64,000 nucleotides of DNA from Polyangiaceae bacterium. Its GTDB lineage: Bacteria; Myxococcota_A; Polyangia; Polyangiales; Polyangiaceae. The stretch spans positions 310,001-374,000 of the forward strand of contig JADJYE010000001.1 in NCBI GenBank assembly GCA_016719945.1. Direction: 5' to 3'. Shown here piece by piece: positions 7,424-16,273 of this stretch. The translations under genes were made by a program, and so were the position numbers. The notes under the pieces were generated by a model. The model did not search any database. It had not been told where the DNA came from and saw only the letters and a program-made list of their open reading frames with translations. The first letter of the stretch is position 1; each line of letters starts with the position of its first letter.

Positions 7424-8817
7424 CGTCGATCTCGACGGCGCTCGCCAGCGCGCTCGCCGCGAGCCGCCGCCGCGGGCCCGCGGTCGTGTCGTTCGAGTGC
7501 GCGCTCGACGTCGAGGCGCTGCTCACGGCGTCGGGGACGGCGTTCTCGGGCCCGACGGGGGCGCGCACGCGCGCGAGCGGCCCGGCGTTCCTCTGGGACA
7601 CGCGCGGGGCCGAGACGCTGGAGGCCGAGCTCACGATCGGGCTGGGCGCCGCCCGCAGCGTCGACGTCGCGGAGGGGAGCGAACGCCCCGCGTTCGCGCG
7701 GCTCTTCGAGGGGCTCGAGGGCGCCGCTCGACCGCGCGCGTTCGGCGCCGTCGCCTTCGACGAGCGCGACCTCGGCGCGTTCTCGCCGTTCGGGCGCGCG
7801 CGCTTCACCGTCCCCACGTGGACGTTCACGCAGGTCGGGCCCGGCCTGGCGCGCGCGATCGTCGTGCTCGACGGACCCGCCGACGAGGCGGCGCTCGGGC
7901 GAGAGGCGGCGCGGCTCGACGCGATGATGGCCGAGGGCGTCGTGCGCGAGACGAGGCGCCCGAGGCTCAAGCTCGTCGACGAGGGCGGCGCGGTCTTCCT
8001 CGCGCTCGCCGAGCGCGCGGCGGCGGCGACCCGCGCGGGTGACCTCGAGAAGGTGGTGATCGCGCGGCGCGTGGAGCTCGCGGGCGCGGCGAGCGCGGGG
8101 TGGGCGCTGTCTCGCCTGCGTGGGGCGGCCGGGTGCGTGCGGTTCGGCTTCGCGCTCCGCGAGGCAGCGTTCGTGGGCGCCAGCCCTGAGGTCCTCGTCG
8201 TCGTCGATGAGCGAGGCGTTCGCACCGAGGCCGTCGCCGGCTCGGAGCCGCGCCGCGGGGCCGACCTCGCGGAGGTCGCGAGGCTCCTCGTGCGCGACAA
8301 AGATCGGCGAGAGCACGCCCTCGTCGTGGACGCCATCCGCGACACGCTCGGGCGGGTAGGCGCGCAGCTCGAGCCTGCGGTCGAGCCCAGGGTGCGCACG
8401 CTCCGGCACGTCCACCACCTCGTGACGCCCATCGCCGCTCACGGCGCCGACCTCCATCCGCTCGAGCTCGTGCGAGCGCTGCACCCCACGCCGGCCCTCG
8501 GCGGGGTGCCGCGAGAGCGCGCTCTGTCGTTCCTGCGGGAGCACGAGGGCTTCGCGCGAGGGATGTATGCGGCCCCGATCGGCTGGGTCGACGCGGGCGG
8601 GCGCGGCTCCTTCGTCGTCGGCATCCGCTCGGCGCTCCTGCTGCCCGCGCACACGATCGTCTTCGCGGGCGCGGGGATCGTCCGCGGGTCCCTGCCGAGC
8701 CTCGAGCTCGCCGAGACCACCGCGAAGCTCCGCGCGATGCTCGAGGCCGCGGGCGCTTCGACCGAGATCATCAGCGGCCGAGCGGCGCTCGAGACGTCGC
8801 GCGAGGTGGGCCTGTGA
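7420..8817 (+). CDS. menF: Isochorismate synthase
   Basis: This 465-residue chorismate-utilising enzyme converts chorismate to isochorismate, the first committed menaquinone step. The conserved C-terminal half shows EKVVIARRVEL, FVGASPEVLV, TEAVAGSEPRRG, the DKDRREHALVVDAIRDTL helix, RHVHHLVTPI, LHPTPALGGVPRERAL and the closing GSFVVGIRSALL with FAGAGIVRGS. The N-terminal 200 residues are divergent, as is usual in this family. The GTG start overlaps menG (GTGA) and the stop overlaps menD. Confidence 0.95.
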   Translation: MTSISTALASALAASRRRGPAVVSFECALDVEALLTASGTAFSGPTGARTRASGPAFLWDTRGAETLEAELTIGLGAARSVDVAEGSERPAFARLFEGLEGAARPRAFGAVAFDERDLGAFSPFGRARFTVPTWTFTQVGPGLARAIVVLDGPADEAALGREAARLDAMMAEGVVRETRRPRLKLVDEGGAVFLALAERAAAATRAGDLEKVVIARRVELAGAASAGWALSRLRGAAGCVRFGFALREAAFVGASPEVLVVVDERGVRTEAVAGSEPRRGADLAEVARLLVRDKDRREHALVVDAIRDTLGRVGAQLEPAVEPRVRTLRHVHHLVTPIAAHGADLHPLELVRALHPTPALGGVPRERALSFLREHEGFARGMYAAPIGWVDAGGRGSFVVGIRSALLLPAHTIVFAGAGIVRGSLPSLELAETTAKLRAMLEAAGASTEIISGRAALETSREVGL

Positions 8818-10601
8818 GCGCGGGGGGGCTCGCCGCGGCGTGGTCGCGCGAGCTCGTCGGCGGGCTGCTCCGCAGCGGCGTCGACCGGGTCTTCATCAGC
8901 CCTGGGTCGCGCTCGACGCCGCTCGCGCTGGCCGCTCTCGACCTGGCGCCGACCGAGTGCTCGGTCATCGTCGACGAGCGCGCGGCGGCGTTCGCGGCGC
9001 TTGGGCACGCCCGGTGGACGGGACGCCCCTGTGCGGTGATCGCGACGAGCGGCTCGGCGCCCGCCCATTGGTTTCCGGCCATCATCGAGGCCGACCGCGC
9101 GTGCGTGCCGCTGCTGGTGATCTCCGCCGACCGCCCGATCGAGCTGCAAGAGGCAGGGGCGTCGCAGACCATCGATCAGGTCCGGATGTTCGGCACTCAC
9201 GTGCGAAAGACCTTCGAGCTCGGCTGCCCAGACGAGCTCGCGCTCGGGCGGCTCAGCGAGGTCGCGCTCCGCGCGGCGTGCGCTGCCGTCACCCCGCGCC
9301 CCGGGCCGGTCCACCTGAACGCGCGCTTCCGCAAGCCGCTCGAGCCGACGGCCCAGCCCCCGTTGGCGCTGCCCGCTCGCCAGGTGCCCGTGCTGTTCCC
9401 CGGGCGGGCCGCGCCGTCGCAGCACGCGCTCCGCTTCCTCGCCGAGGCGCTCGAGCGCGCGGAGCGGCCGCTCGTCGTGATCGGGGGAGGCCCCTTCTCC
9501 GCGTCACCGCGGGTCGAGCACGTGCGGCGGCTGCGCGACGCGGCGCGCGCGCTCGGCTCGGGGTGGGCCATGCCCGTCGTCGCCGAGCACACGAGCGGGC
9601 TGCTCCCGGACCCGGAGGGCAGGGGCGCTGGGCTCGGAGCGGCGCTCGTCGCCGGGGTGTTCGACGGCCCGCTCACCCCGGACCTCGTGCTGGAGCTGGG
9701 CTCGCACCCGGTCGCCTCGGCCTACGCCGCCGTCGCCGAGCGCGCCGCGACGCGGGTCGTCGTCGGTCCAGAGGGCGCCCACGATCCGCTCGGAAACGCG
9801 CGCGCGTTCATCGCCGCCGAGCCGGCCGCGCTCCTCGAAGACCTCTCGGCCATGAGCCCAGCGGGCGGCGCGCGCCCTCGCCACGTGGCGTACGCCCGGG
9901 CCGTCGAGCGCGCCTGTCGCGCGGCGGTGGGGGCGGTTCGCGCCGAGCTCGGCGAGAGCCCGGCCGCAGGGCTCGATGAGCCTCGCGCCGTCGCCGCGTT
10001 CGCGCGAGGCCTGCCCTCGGGCGCCGTGGTGGCCGTGGGCAACAGCCTGGCCGTGAGGGAGCTCGAGAGCTACGCCGCTCACGACCTTCCGGCGGGCACG
10101 ATCGTGCTGCATCAGCGCGGCGCGGCGGGCATCGATGGCCTCGTCGCCGGCGCGTACGGGGCGCGCCTCGCCGCCGAGCCGTCGCGCGCCGTGGCGCTGC
10201 TGTGCGGTGACGTCAGCGCGCTGCACGATGTGGGGTCGTTCGCGCTCCTGCGCGCGGTCGCCGCCCCGCTGCTGATCGTCGTCGTGAACAACGGGGGCGG
10301 ACGGATCTTCGAGCAGCTGCCGATCCACGGTTCGCTGGGCGCCACGTCGGCGTTCGAGGAGCTCTACCTCACGCCGCCACCGCCTGGCTTCCTGCAGCAC
10401 ACTGCGCGCGCCTACGGCCTCGCGTTCGAGTCTGCGAGCACCCCCTCCGAGGTCCAGGGCGCGGTACAACGTGCGGCGGAGCAGCGCCGGGCGACGGTGA
10501 TCGAGATCGTCGTCGATCCATCTCGCGCCAAGGACGTGGGCGAAGCAGTTCGGCTTGCGGCGCGGGCGGCTGCGCGCGAAGAGGCGTCTCATGCCAAGTG
10601 A
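8814..10601 (+). CDS. menD: SEPHCHC synthase (2-succinyl-5-enolpyruvyl-6-hydroxy-3-cyclohexene-1-carboxylate synthase)
   Basis: This 595-residue thiamine-diphosphate enzyme joins isochorismate with 2-oxoglutarate. The N-terminal domain has RVFISPGSRSTPLALAALD, the activating Glu region VIVDERAAAFAALG and IATSGSAPAHWFPAIIEA. The cofactor site at the C-terminus reads HQRGAAGIDGLVAGAYG, CGDVSALHDVGSFALL and VVNNGGGRIFEQLPI. The length is normal. A GTG start overlaps menF by 4 bp, and menH begins inside its last 11 bp. Confidence 0.96.
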   Translation: MSAGGLAAAWSRELVGGLLRSGVDRVFISPGSRSTPLALAALDLAPTECSVIVDERAAAFAALGHARWTGRPCAVIATSGSAPAHWFPAIIEADRACVPLLVISADRPIELQEAGASQTIDQVRMFGTHVRKTFELGCPDELALGRLSEVALRAACAAVTPRPGPVHLNARFRKPLEPTAQPPLALPARQVPVLFPGRAAPSQHALRFLAEALERAERPLVVIGGGPFSASPRVEHVRRLRDAARALGSGWAMPVVAEHTSGLLPDPEGRGAGLGAALVAGVFDGPLTPDLVLELGSHPVASAYAAVAERAATRVVVGPEGAHDPLGNARAFIAAEPAALLEDLSAMSPAGGARPRHVAYARAVERACRAAVGAVRAELGESPAAGLDEPRAVAAFARGLPSGAVVAVGNSLAVRELESYAAHDLPAGTIVLHQRGAAGIDGLVAGAYGARLAAEPSRAVALLCGDVSALHDVGSFALLRAVAAPLLIVVVNNGGGRIFEQLPIHGSLGATSAFEELYLTPPPPGFLQHTARAYGLAFESASTPSEVQGAVQRAAEQRRATVIEIVVDPSRAKDVGEAVRLAARAAAREEASHAK

Positions 10602-11415
10602 TCGCCTGCCCGTCGCGTTGATCCACGGCATGCTCGGTGGACCCGAGGTGTGGGCGCCGCTCGTGGAAGCGCTCGGCCCCACCGCCGCGCCGCTGTCGCC
10701 GATCACGCTGCCAGGGCACGGCCTGACACCCTGGGGAACGGACCTCGCCACCTTCGAGGACGCGGTGGACGCGGTCGCGGCCCGTCTGCCCGAGCGCTTC
10801 GGGGTGGTGGGGTACTCGCTCGGCGGGCGGTTCGCGCTCGCGCTCGCCGCGCGCCACCCCTCGCGGATCGCCTGGGCGGCCGCGATCGGGGCAGATCTGG
10901 GCATCGAGGACGAGCGAGAGCGTCGCTCGCGGCGCAGCTGGGACCGCTCGCTCGCGGCGCTGGCGCGCGCTCGCGGCATGGAAGCGCTCGTCCGCGAGTG
11001 GGAGCGGCTGCCGGTGTTCGAGAGCCAACGAGGGGTCGACGCATGCGCGCTCGCAGCACAGCGCGAGCGGCGGCTGGCCCACGATCCGTCGGCGATCGCG
11101 TGGGCGCTGGAGACGCTGGGGACCGGCTCGATGCGCCCGCTGTGGGCCGGCCTCGAGCGCGCCGGCGTGCCCACGCTGCTGGTGGCGGGCTCGCTCGATA
11201 CGAAGTTTTCGCGCCTCGCTCAGCGGGCCGCGCAGCGCATCCGCGGGGCGCGCGCGCTGCTCGTCGAAGGGGCGGGACACAGCCCGCTGCTGGAGGCGCC
11301 GGACGCGCTCGCGGCGTTGCTGCGGCCGCTCATGGACGGCCAGGCCTGGCCCGTGCCGCCCGCCGCGTCGCGACGTGACGGGGGCGGGGCGTCGATCGGC
11401 GAGCGGCGACCATGA
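10591..11415 (+). CDS. menH: SHCHC synthase (alpha/beta hydrolase, MenH)
   Basis: This 274-residue alpha/beta hydrolase is placed directly after menD, where MenH eliminates pyruvate from SEPHCHC to give SHCHC. Visible are the oxyanion loop HGMLGGPEVW, the nucleophile elbow GYSLGGRF with Ser near residue 75, and the terminal His in EGAGHSPLLE. The ATG at 10591 lies within the end of menD and is preferred to upstream in-frame starts because LIHGMLGG then begins close to the N-terminus. The last 30 residues extend past the usual fold. The function is assigned by fold and operon position. Confidence 0.9.
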   Translation: MPSDRLPVALIHGMLGGPEVWAPLVEALGPTAAPLSPITLPGHGLTPWGTDLATFEDAVDAVAARLPERFGVVGYSLGGRFALALAARHPSRIAWAAAIGADLGIEDERERRSRRSWDRSLAALARARGMEALVREWERLPVFESQRGVDACALAAQRERRLAHDPSAIAWALETLGTGSMRPLWAGLERAGVPTLLVAGSLDTKFSRLAQRAAQRIRGARALLVEGAGHSPLLEAPDALAALLRPLMDGQAWPVPPAASRRDGGGASIGERRP

Positions 11416-12320
11416 CCGCGCTGCCGGCCCCGCGATCGCTCGGCGCGTGGGTGCTCGCGGCGCGCCCCGCGACGCTCCCGGTCGCCGTCGCGCCGGTCGC
11501 CGTCGGCGCGGCCGCCGGGGCGACGACCGGCGTGTTCAGCGGGCTCGCCGCCGTCGCGGCGCTCCTCGGGGCGCTCCTGATCCAGATCGGGACGAACCTG
11601 GCGAACGACGTGTTCGATCACGACAAGGGCGCCGACGACGAGCGTCGCATCGGACCCCCGCGCGCCGTGTCGAAGGGTCTGCTCAGCGCGCGCGCCGTCT
11701 GGACCGGCATGATCGCTGCGTTCGCGCTCGCCGCGCTGGTGGGCATCTACCTGGTCACGATCGGTGGCGCGCCGATCCTCGCGATCGGGGTGCTGTCGAT
11801 CGTGAGCGGCGTCGCGTACACCGGCGGCCCGTATCCGCTCGGGTACAACGGGCTGGGCGACGTGTTCGTGTTCGCGTTCTTCGGCGTCGTCGCCGTCGCC
11901 GGCACGTCGTTCGTGGTCTCGGGCTCCATCCCGCTCAGCGCGTGGCTCGCGGCGATCCCCGTCGGCGCGCTCGCGACGTGTGTCCTGATCGTCAACAACG
12001 TGCGCGATCACGAGGGCGACGCCCGCGCCAAGAAGCGCACGCTCGTCGTCCGCTTCGGACGAGCCTTCGGCGTCCTCGAATACGCGGCCATGCTCGCGCT
12101 CTCCGCCGCCGCCATCGTCCTGTTGCCCCTGGTCGCGGGGGCGACCCCGCTGGTGCTCGTCGCGCTGGTGCCGCTCGCCTGGGGGCTCTCGCTGTGGCGC
12201 ACCCTGCGCGACGAGCGTGAAGGTCCGGTCCTCAACCGCTGCCTCGCCTCGAGCGCGAAGCTCATGTTGCTGGTGAGCCTGTCGCTCGCGCTCGCGATCT
12301 CGCTCGGTCCCGCGGCGTGA
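11412..12320 (+). CDS. menA: 1,4-dihydroxy-2-naphthoate polyprenyltransferase
   Basis: This 302-residue integral membrane prenyltransferase of the UbiA superfamily attaches the polyprenyl tail to dihydroxynaphthoate. About eight to nine hydrophobic segments are visible. The two Asp-rich catalytic motifs are NLANDVFDHDKGADD near residue 60 and NNVRDHEGDARAKKRTLVVRFG near residue 196, both in MenA form. The gene overlaps menH and menC by 4 bp each, in keeping with strict translational coupling across the operon. Its prenyl donor is presumably made by the synthase encoded at 4624-5724. Confidence 0.95.
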   Translation: MTALPAPRSLGAWVLAARPATLPVAVAPVAVGAAAGATTGVFSGLAAVAALLGALLIQIGTNLANDVFDHDKGADDERRIGPPRAVSKGLLSARAVWTGMIAAFALAALVGIYLVTIGGAPILAIGVLSIVSGVAYTGGPYPLGYNGLGDVFVFAFFGVVAVAGTSFVVSGSIPLSAWLAAIPVGALATCVLIVNNVRDHEGDARAKKRTLVVRFGRAFGVLEYAAMLALSAAAIVLLPLVAGATPLVLVALVPLAWGLSLWRTLRDEREGPVLNRCLASSAKLMLLVSLSLALAISLGPAA

Positions 12321-13435
12321 GGCTCGCGAGCGCTCGCCTGTTCACGTGGGGCGGGCCGGTCCCAGGGCAGGTTCGGTTGGCGAGCGCGGCGCCGAGCGCG
12401 CGCCGGGGCCTGCTGTTGTGCGTCGAAGGGGAGGGTGGAGCCGTCGGCCTCGGTGAGGCGGCTCCCTTGCCCCAGCTCTCCTCGGACACGCTCGAGCAGG
12501 ACGAGCACGCGCTGATCAGGCTCGACTGGTCCAGCGTCGAGCTGCCTGTGGGGCTCGCCGAGCTCGGGGGCGCTTACCCGCGCGCCCGAGGAGACTGGGG
12601 CGCGCCCGCCGCGCGCTTCGCCTTCGAGACGGCGCTGGCGTCTGCCGCCGCGAGCTCCGCGATGCTGCCGCTCCACCGCTGGCTGCTCGCGGACGAGGCG
12701 CACCGAGCCGGGCCGGTCGCGCGCTCGATCTACGTCGGCTCGACCGACGACCCGGGGACGCTCGAGCGCGCCGAGGCTCGCGCGCGCGGCGGGGCGACCA
12801 CGCTCAAGATCAAGCGCGCGCGCGCCACGGTGCGTGAGGGCGTGGACGTGTACCTCGGCGAGCTGCGCGCCAGGGTCGGTCCGTCGGTTCAGGTGCGCGC
12901 CGACGAGAACGGACAGCTCTCGGCGTCGGAGGCGCGCGCGATGGCGGACGTCTACGCCCGCCACGGGGTCGAGCTCGTCGAGGAGCCGTGCGCTCCGGCC
13001 GAGATGGTGCACCTCGGCGCGCTCGCCGTCCCGTTCTTCGCGGACGAGTGCCTGCAAGACCCCTTCAAGCGCACGCGGGTCCTCGCGAACCCGGCGGTGA
13101 CCGGCTTCGTCGTGAAGCCGACGCTCCTCGGGGGCCTGCGCGAGGCCTGGGACCTCGCGCTCTTCGCCCGCGCGGCAGGCAAGTCCGTCGTCGTGACGCA
13201 CGCGTTCGAGGGACCCGTCGCCCTCGCGGCCTGCGCCGAGCTCGCGCTCGCGCTGGGGTCGGGGCCTTACGGCCACGGGCTCGACGACCACGCCGCGGTC
13301 GCCGCCTTCCGGGCTTGGCCTGTGCCTCAGCTGATGGGTCACCCCGCTCGCGTCGAGCCTACCCAGCTGCGCGGACTAGGGCTCGGCGCGCCGGACTTGG
13401 CGGGGCTCGAGGAGGTCTGGCGGTGGAGTCGCTGA
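12317..13435 (+). CDS. menC: o-succinylbenzoate synthase
   Basis: This 372-residue enolase-superfamily enzyme dehydrates SHCHC to o-succinylbenzoate. The expected active-site elements occur in order: the KxK motif in TTLKIKRA, the first metal ligand in RADENGQLS, the second in LVEEPC, the third in FADECLQD, and the opposite Lys in FVVKPTLLGG. The GTG start overlaps menA by 4 bp. menE begins on a GTG 13 bp before its end. Family members can have side activity as N-acylamino-acid racemases, but the operon fixes the role here. Confidence 0.93.
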   Translation: MRLASARLFTWGGPVPGQVRLASAAPSARRGLLLCVEGEGGAVGLGEAAPLPQLSSDTLEQDEHALIRLDWSSVELPVGLAELGGAYPRARGDWGAPAARFAFETALASAAASSAMLPLHRWLLADEAHRAGPVARSIYVGSTDDPGTLERAEARARGGATTLKIKRARATVREGVDVYLGELRARVGPSVQVRADENGQLSASEARAMADVYARHGVELVEEPCAPAEMVHLGALAVPFFADECLQDPFKRTRVLANPAVTGFVVKPTLLGGLREAWDLALFARAAGKSVVVTHAFEGPVALAACAELALALGSGPYGHGLDDHAAVAAFRAWPVPQLMGHPARVEPTQLRGLGLGAPDLAGLEEVWRWSR

Positions 13436-14833
13436 GCGTCACGGACACCGTTCGCGAGCACGCGGAGCGCACGTTCCTCGTGACCGAGGGGCGCTCCTTC
13501 AGCTTCGGCGAGGCCGCGGAGCGCGCGACCGAGAGCCTCTCGACCCTCACCTCGCTGGGCGCGTCACCCGGGCGGGGCGTGCGCTTCGTGGCGTCTGCGA
13601 CGCCGGCGGTGATCTGGACGATCCTCGCGTGCCTCGAGGGGGGGGTACCGCTGATCCCGCTGCACCCGAGGTGGTCGGACGCCGAGAAGGCCCGCGCTCG
13701 GCAGCTCGTCCCGGACGCGCTCGAGATCGACCCGGAAGAGCTCACGACCTCGCGCTCTCGCGCGCCGCGGTCGACTCCTTGCAGCGCGCGGGAGCGCACC
13801 GCCGATCCCGAGCAGCTGGCGGCGGTGCTCTTCACCTCGGGCACCAGCGCCGCGCCGAAGGGCGTGCAGCTGGCCCGCCGCTGCTTCACCGCGAGCGCGC
13901 GGGCGCACGCCGCGAACGCGCCTTTTTTGCGCGACGATCGCTGGCTGCTCGCCATGCCGCTCTCCCACGCGGGAGGCCTGTCGATCGTGACGCGCGCGCT
14001 CGCCTCGAGGACGGGGATCGTGCTCGTCTCCTCCTCCGACCCCGACGCCTGGCTGTCGTCGCTCGCGCGCGGGCGCGCCACGCTCGCGTCGGTCGTGCCC
14101 GCGGGGCTCGCGCGCCTGCTCGACGCCGATCGAGGTGGGGCCATGACGAGCCTCCGCGCGGTGCTGGTGGGCGGGGCTCCGTTCGACCCGTCGCTGCGCC
14201 GTCGCGCCGCCGACGCGGGCGTTCGGGCGCTGGCGACCTACGGCCTCACCGAGACGTGCTCCCAGGTCGCCACGCAACCGCTCGAGCGCGCCCAGCGAGC
14301 CGGGCTCACGCGACAGCGGGCGCGCGCTCGCGGGGGCCGAGGTGCAGGCGCGCGGACGGCGCCTTTGGGTGCGAGGCGACATGGTCATGCTCGGGTACGT
14401 CGGCGCCGCGCCGGTGCCTCGAGGGGCCTGGCTCGACACGGGCGACGAGGGTGAGGTCGGGCCCGACGGCGTCCTGTGGGTCGCTGGGCGCGCCGACGAC
14501 ACGATCGTGACCGGCGGCGAGAACGTGCACCCGTCCGAGGTCGAGCGCGCGCTCACCTCCTCGCCCGTCGTCATCGACGCGATCGTGTTCGGGGTCGACG
14601 ACCCGACGTGGGGTCAGCTGGTCTGTGTCGCCCTGGTGCTCGCCGAGGGCGCCGAGCCGCGCTCTGCGCTGGCGATCGCGAGCGCAGGGCTCGCGCCCTT
14701 CAAGCGCCCTCGACGCTTCGTCGTCGTCGAGCAGATATCGCCCGACGGCGCGGCGAAGGTGTCGCGCCGGCAGCTCGCGAGCACGCTCGCCGGCCGGCTC
14801 GAGCCGATGTCCTACGAGCGCGCCTCGAGGTAG
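13423..14833 (+). pseudogene. menE: o-succinylbenzoate-CoA ligase, frameshifted as sequenced
   Basis: The N-terminal part reads as an acyl-CoA ligase, with the AMP-binding loop LFTSGTSAAPKGVQ, LAMPLSHAGGL and YGLTETCSQVATQPLE. The reading frame then changes near 14286-14293, and the rest of the enzyme continues in another frame: DSGRALAGAEVQ, RGDMVMLGY, WLDTGDEG, GRADDTIVTGGENVHPSEVE and a final GAAKVSRRQL. Adding one GC pair to the GCGC run at 14286-14291 restores a continuous protein of about 470 residues. The N-terminal frame otherwise ends at 14454 without the second half. Either the gene is broken or the sequence has an indel. Because the rest of the operon looks intact, a sequence error is my preferred reading. 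Confidence 0.85.
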
Positions 14834-15276
14834 GCCGTGAGCGCCGCCGGGACCGGCGTCGGCTTGAACGTCTTGCCGTCGACGAACACGTGCACCGTGG
14901 AGCCGATCGCGGCCACGGCGTCGCCCTTCTTCACGCGGTGGCCAAACCTCACGCTGCTGGAGCCGACGCGGGCGACGAGCAGCTCGACCGTGGCGGTGTC
15001 TCCGAAGAAGAGCGGAGATAGGTAGTCGGCCTCGGCGTGCGCGAGGGGCGCCGCGAACGCGCGCTCACGCAGGATGCGCGGCGTGTCGATCCCGGCGCGC
15101 TCCAAGAGCTCTTGGTACGCGTCGGAGAAGTACTCGAGCACCCGCGGGAAGAAGATGGTCCCCGCGGCGTCGACCTCTTGGAAGCGCACGGGGCGGGTCT
15201 GGCTGACGATGGGCGCGCCGGAGAAGGAGATCAGCTCGTCGCGCGGGAAGGCGTTGGGGCGAGGCTCGGGGGGCAC
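14812..15276 (-). CDS. menI: Hotdog-fold acyl-CoA thioesterase, probable DHNA-CoA thioesterase
   Basis: This 154-residue hotdog thioesterase of the 4-hydroxybenzoyl-CoA type has the active-site helix RFQEVDAAGTIFFPRVLEYFSDAYQELLE. YLSPLFFGDTATVELLV and SVRFGHRVKKGD follow. In menaquinone synthesis such an enzyme releases 1,4-dihydroxy-2-naphthoate from its CoA ester. It is encoded on the opposite strand and its 3' end overlaps the 3' end of menE by 22 bp. The GTG at 15276 gives an N-terminal extension of about 25 residues before the core, so a later start is possible. The substrate is inferred from the neighbourhood. Confidence 0.75.
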   Translation of the reverse strand: MPPEPRPNAFPRDELISFSGAPIVSQTRPVRFQEVDAAGTIFFPRVLEYFSDAYQELLERAGIDTPRILRERAFAAPLAHAEADYLSPLFFGDTATVELLVARVGSSSVRFGHRVKKGDAVAAIGSTVHVFVDGKTFKPTPVPAALTAYLEARS

Positions 15277-15318
15277 GTCGGCCTTATGCCTCGCGCGCCC
15301 CGCTCGAGCAACCGGCGA

Positions 15319-16116
15319 TCACGCACCGCCGCCGCCGCCGACCTCCACGTCGACGCACTGGTACGTGGTCGCGCCGCACGCGTCGCACGGCTGCTCGAAG
15401 CACGGGTCGTAGACGAGCTCGGCGCAGATCTGCTGCTCACCACACGCGCCCGTGGCCAGGCAGTCGTTCACGGGGAAGCAGCCGGCGGTGATCGCGATCT
15501 GATCTTCCCCGGCGCAGCCCGGCTCGAGCCACTGGCACGCGGCGTTCGTCGCGCAGGACTCGCGGTCGGCGAACATGTCGCAGGTGAGGCCGCAGGTCGG
15601 CGAGCCCGAGTCGACGACCCACAGCGGCGGGTCGGTCGCGAAGTCGCAGTGCATGCCGACCATGGCGAGCTCGTCGCAAGCGACCTCGTAGTTGCACCAG
15701 TAGGCCTCATCCCAGCCCGAGCAGTCGCTGCCGGCGGCGGGCAGCGTGTCCGGGCACACCGGCTCGGGTTGGCAGCGCGTCCAGTAGCTGACCCAGCCGC
15801 TGTCGGTGCACTCGGTGTAGATCGGGGTCGACTCTTCGCCGCACTCTCCCTGGTAGCCGTAGTACTCGCACTGCATCCCGATCGAGGAGCACGCGTCGCC
15901 GTCGGCCGGCAGGCTCTCGGGGCAGACCTCGCACAGGGCGTCACCCTGCGGAGCCGAGACCCACTCGCCATCGACACACTCGAGGCCGTAGCCGCACTGG
16001 AGATCGACGGCAGGCATCTCGCCGCAGTCTTCGCCGTTGGTGACGGTCACCTGGCAGCCGAGCGCGAGGACGGGGAGGGCGAGGCCGGCGAGGAGGGCAA
16101 GCGCGCGAGTCTTCAT
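15319..16116 (-). CDS. Cys-rich secreted lipoprotein, function unknown
   Basis: This 265-residue protein has a type II signal ending in LPVLALGC near residue 21. After that it is rich in Cys, with repeated modules of the form C-P-x-x-L-P-A-x-G-x-x-C (CPESLPADGDAC, CPDTLPAAGSDC). The last third carries CGLTCDMFADRESCATNAACQWLEPGC, which resembles the small disulfide-rich units common in myxobacterial surface proteins. It ends in a Gly-run. I do not recognise a catalytic domain. It is probably an outer-membrane-attached structural or binding protein. Confidence 0.8.
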   Translation of the reverse strand: MKTRALALLAGLALPVLALGCQVTVTNGEDCGEMPAVDLQCGYGLECVDGEWVSAPQGDALCEVCPESLPADGDACSSIGMQCEYYGYQGECGEESTPIYTECTDSGWVSYWTRCQPEPVCPDTLPAAGSDCSGWDEAYWCNYEVACDELAMVGMHCDFATDPPLWVVDSGSPTCGLTCDMFADRESCATNAACQWLEPGCAGEDQIAITAGCFPVNDCLATGACGEQQICAELVYDPCFEQPCDACGATTYQCVDVEVGGGGGA

Positions 16117-16273
16117 GCCTCGGCGTATTGCAGAGCGCGTGCCAGGCAATATCCCTGCAAATCTTCGCGAAATCTCGAAACTGTAGCCAGACTGTGCCTC
16201 GCTGTGCCCAGCGCCGCGGCGCGTGGACCAGGCATGCCTTCTGGCCGAACGCGGAGTACCTTTCTGGGGCTCG

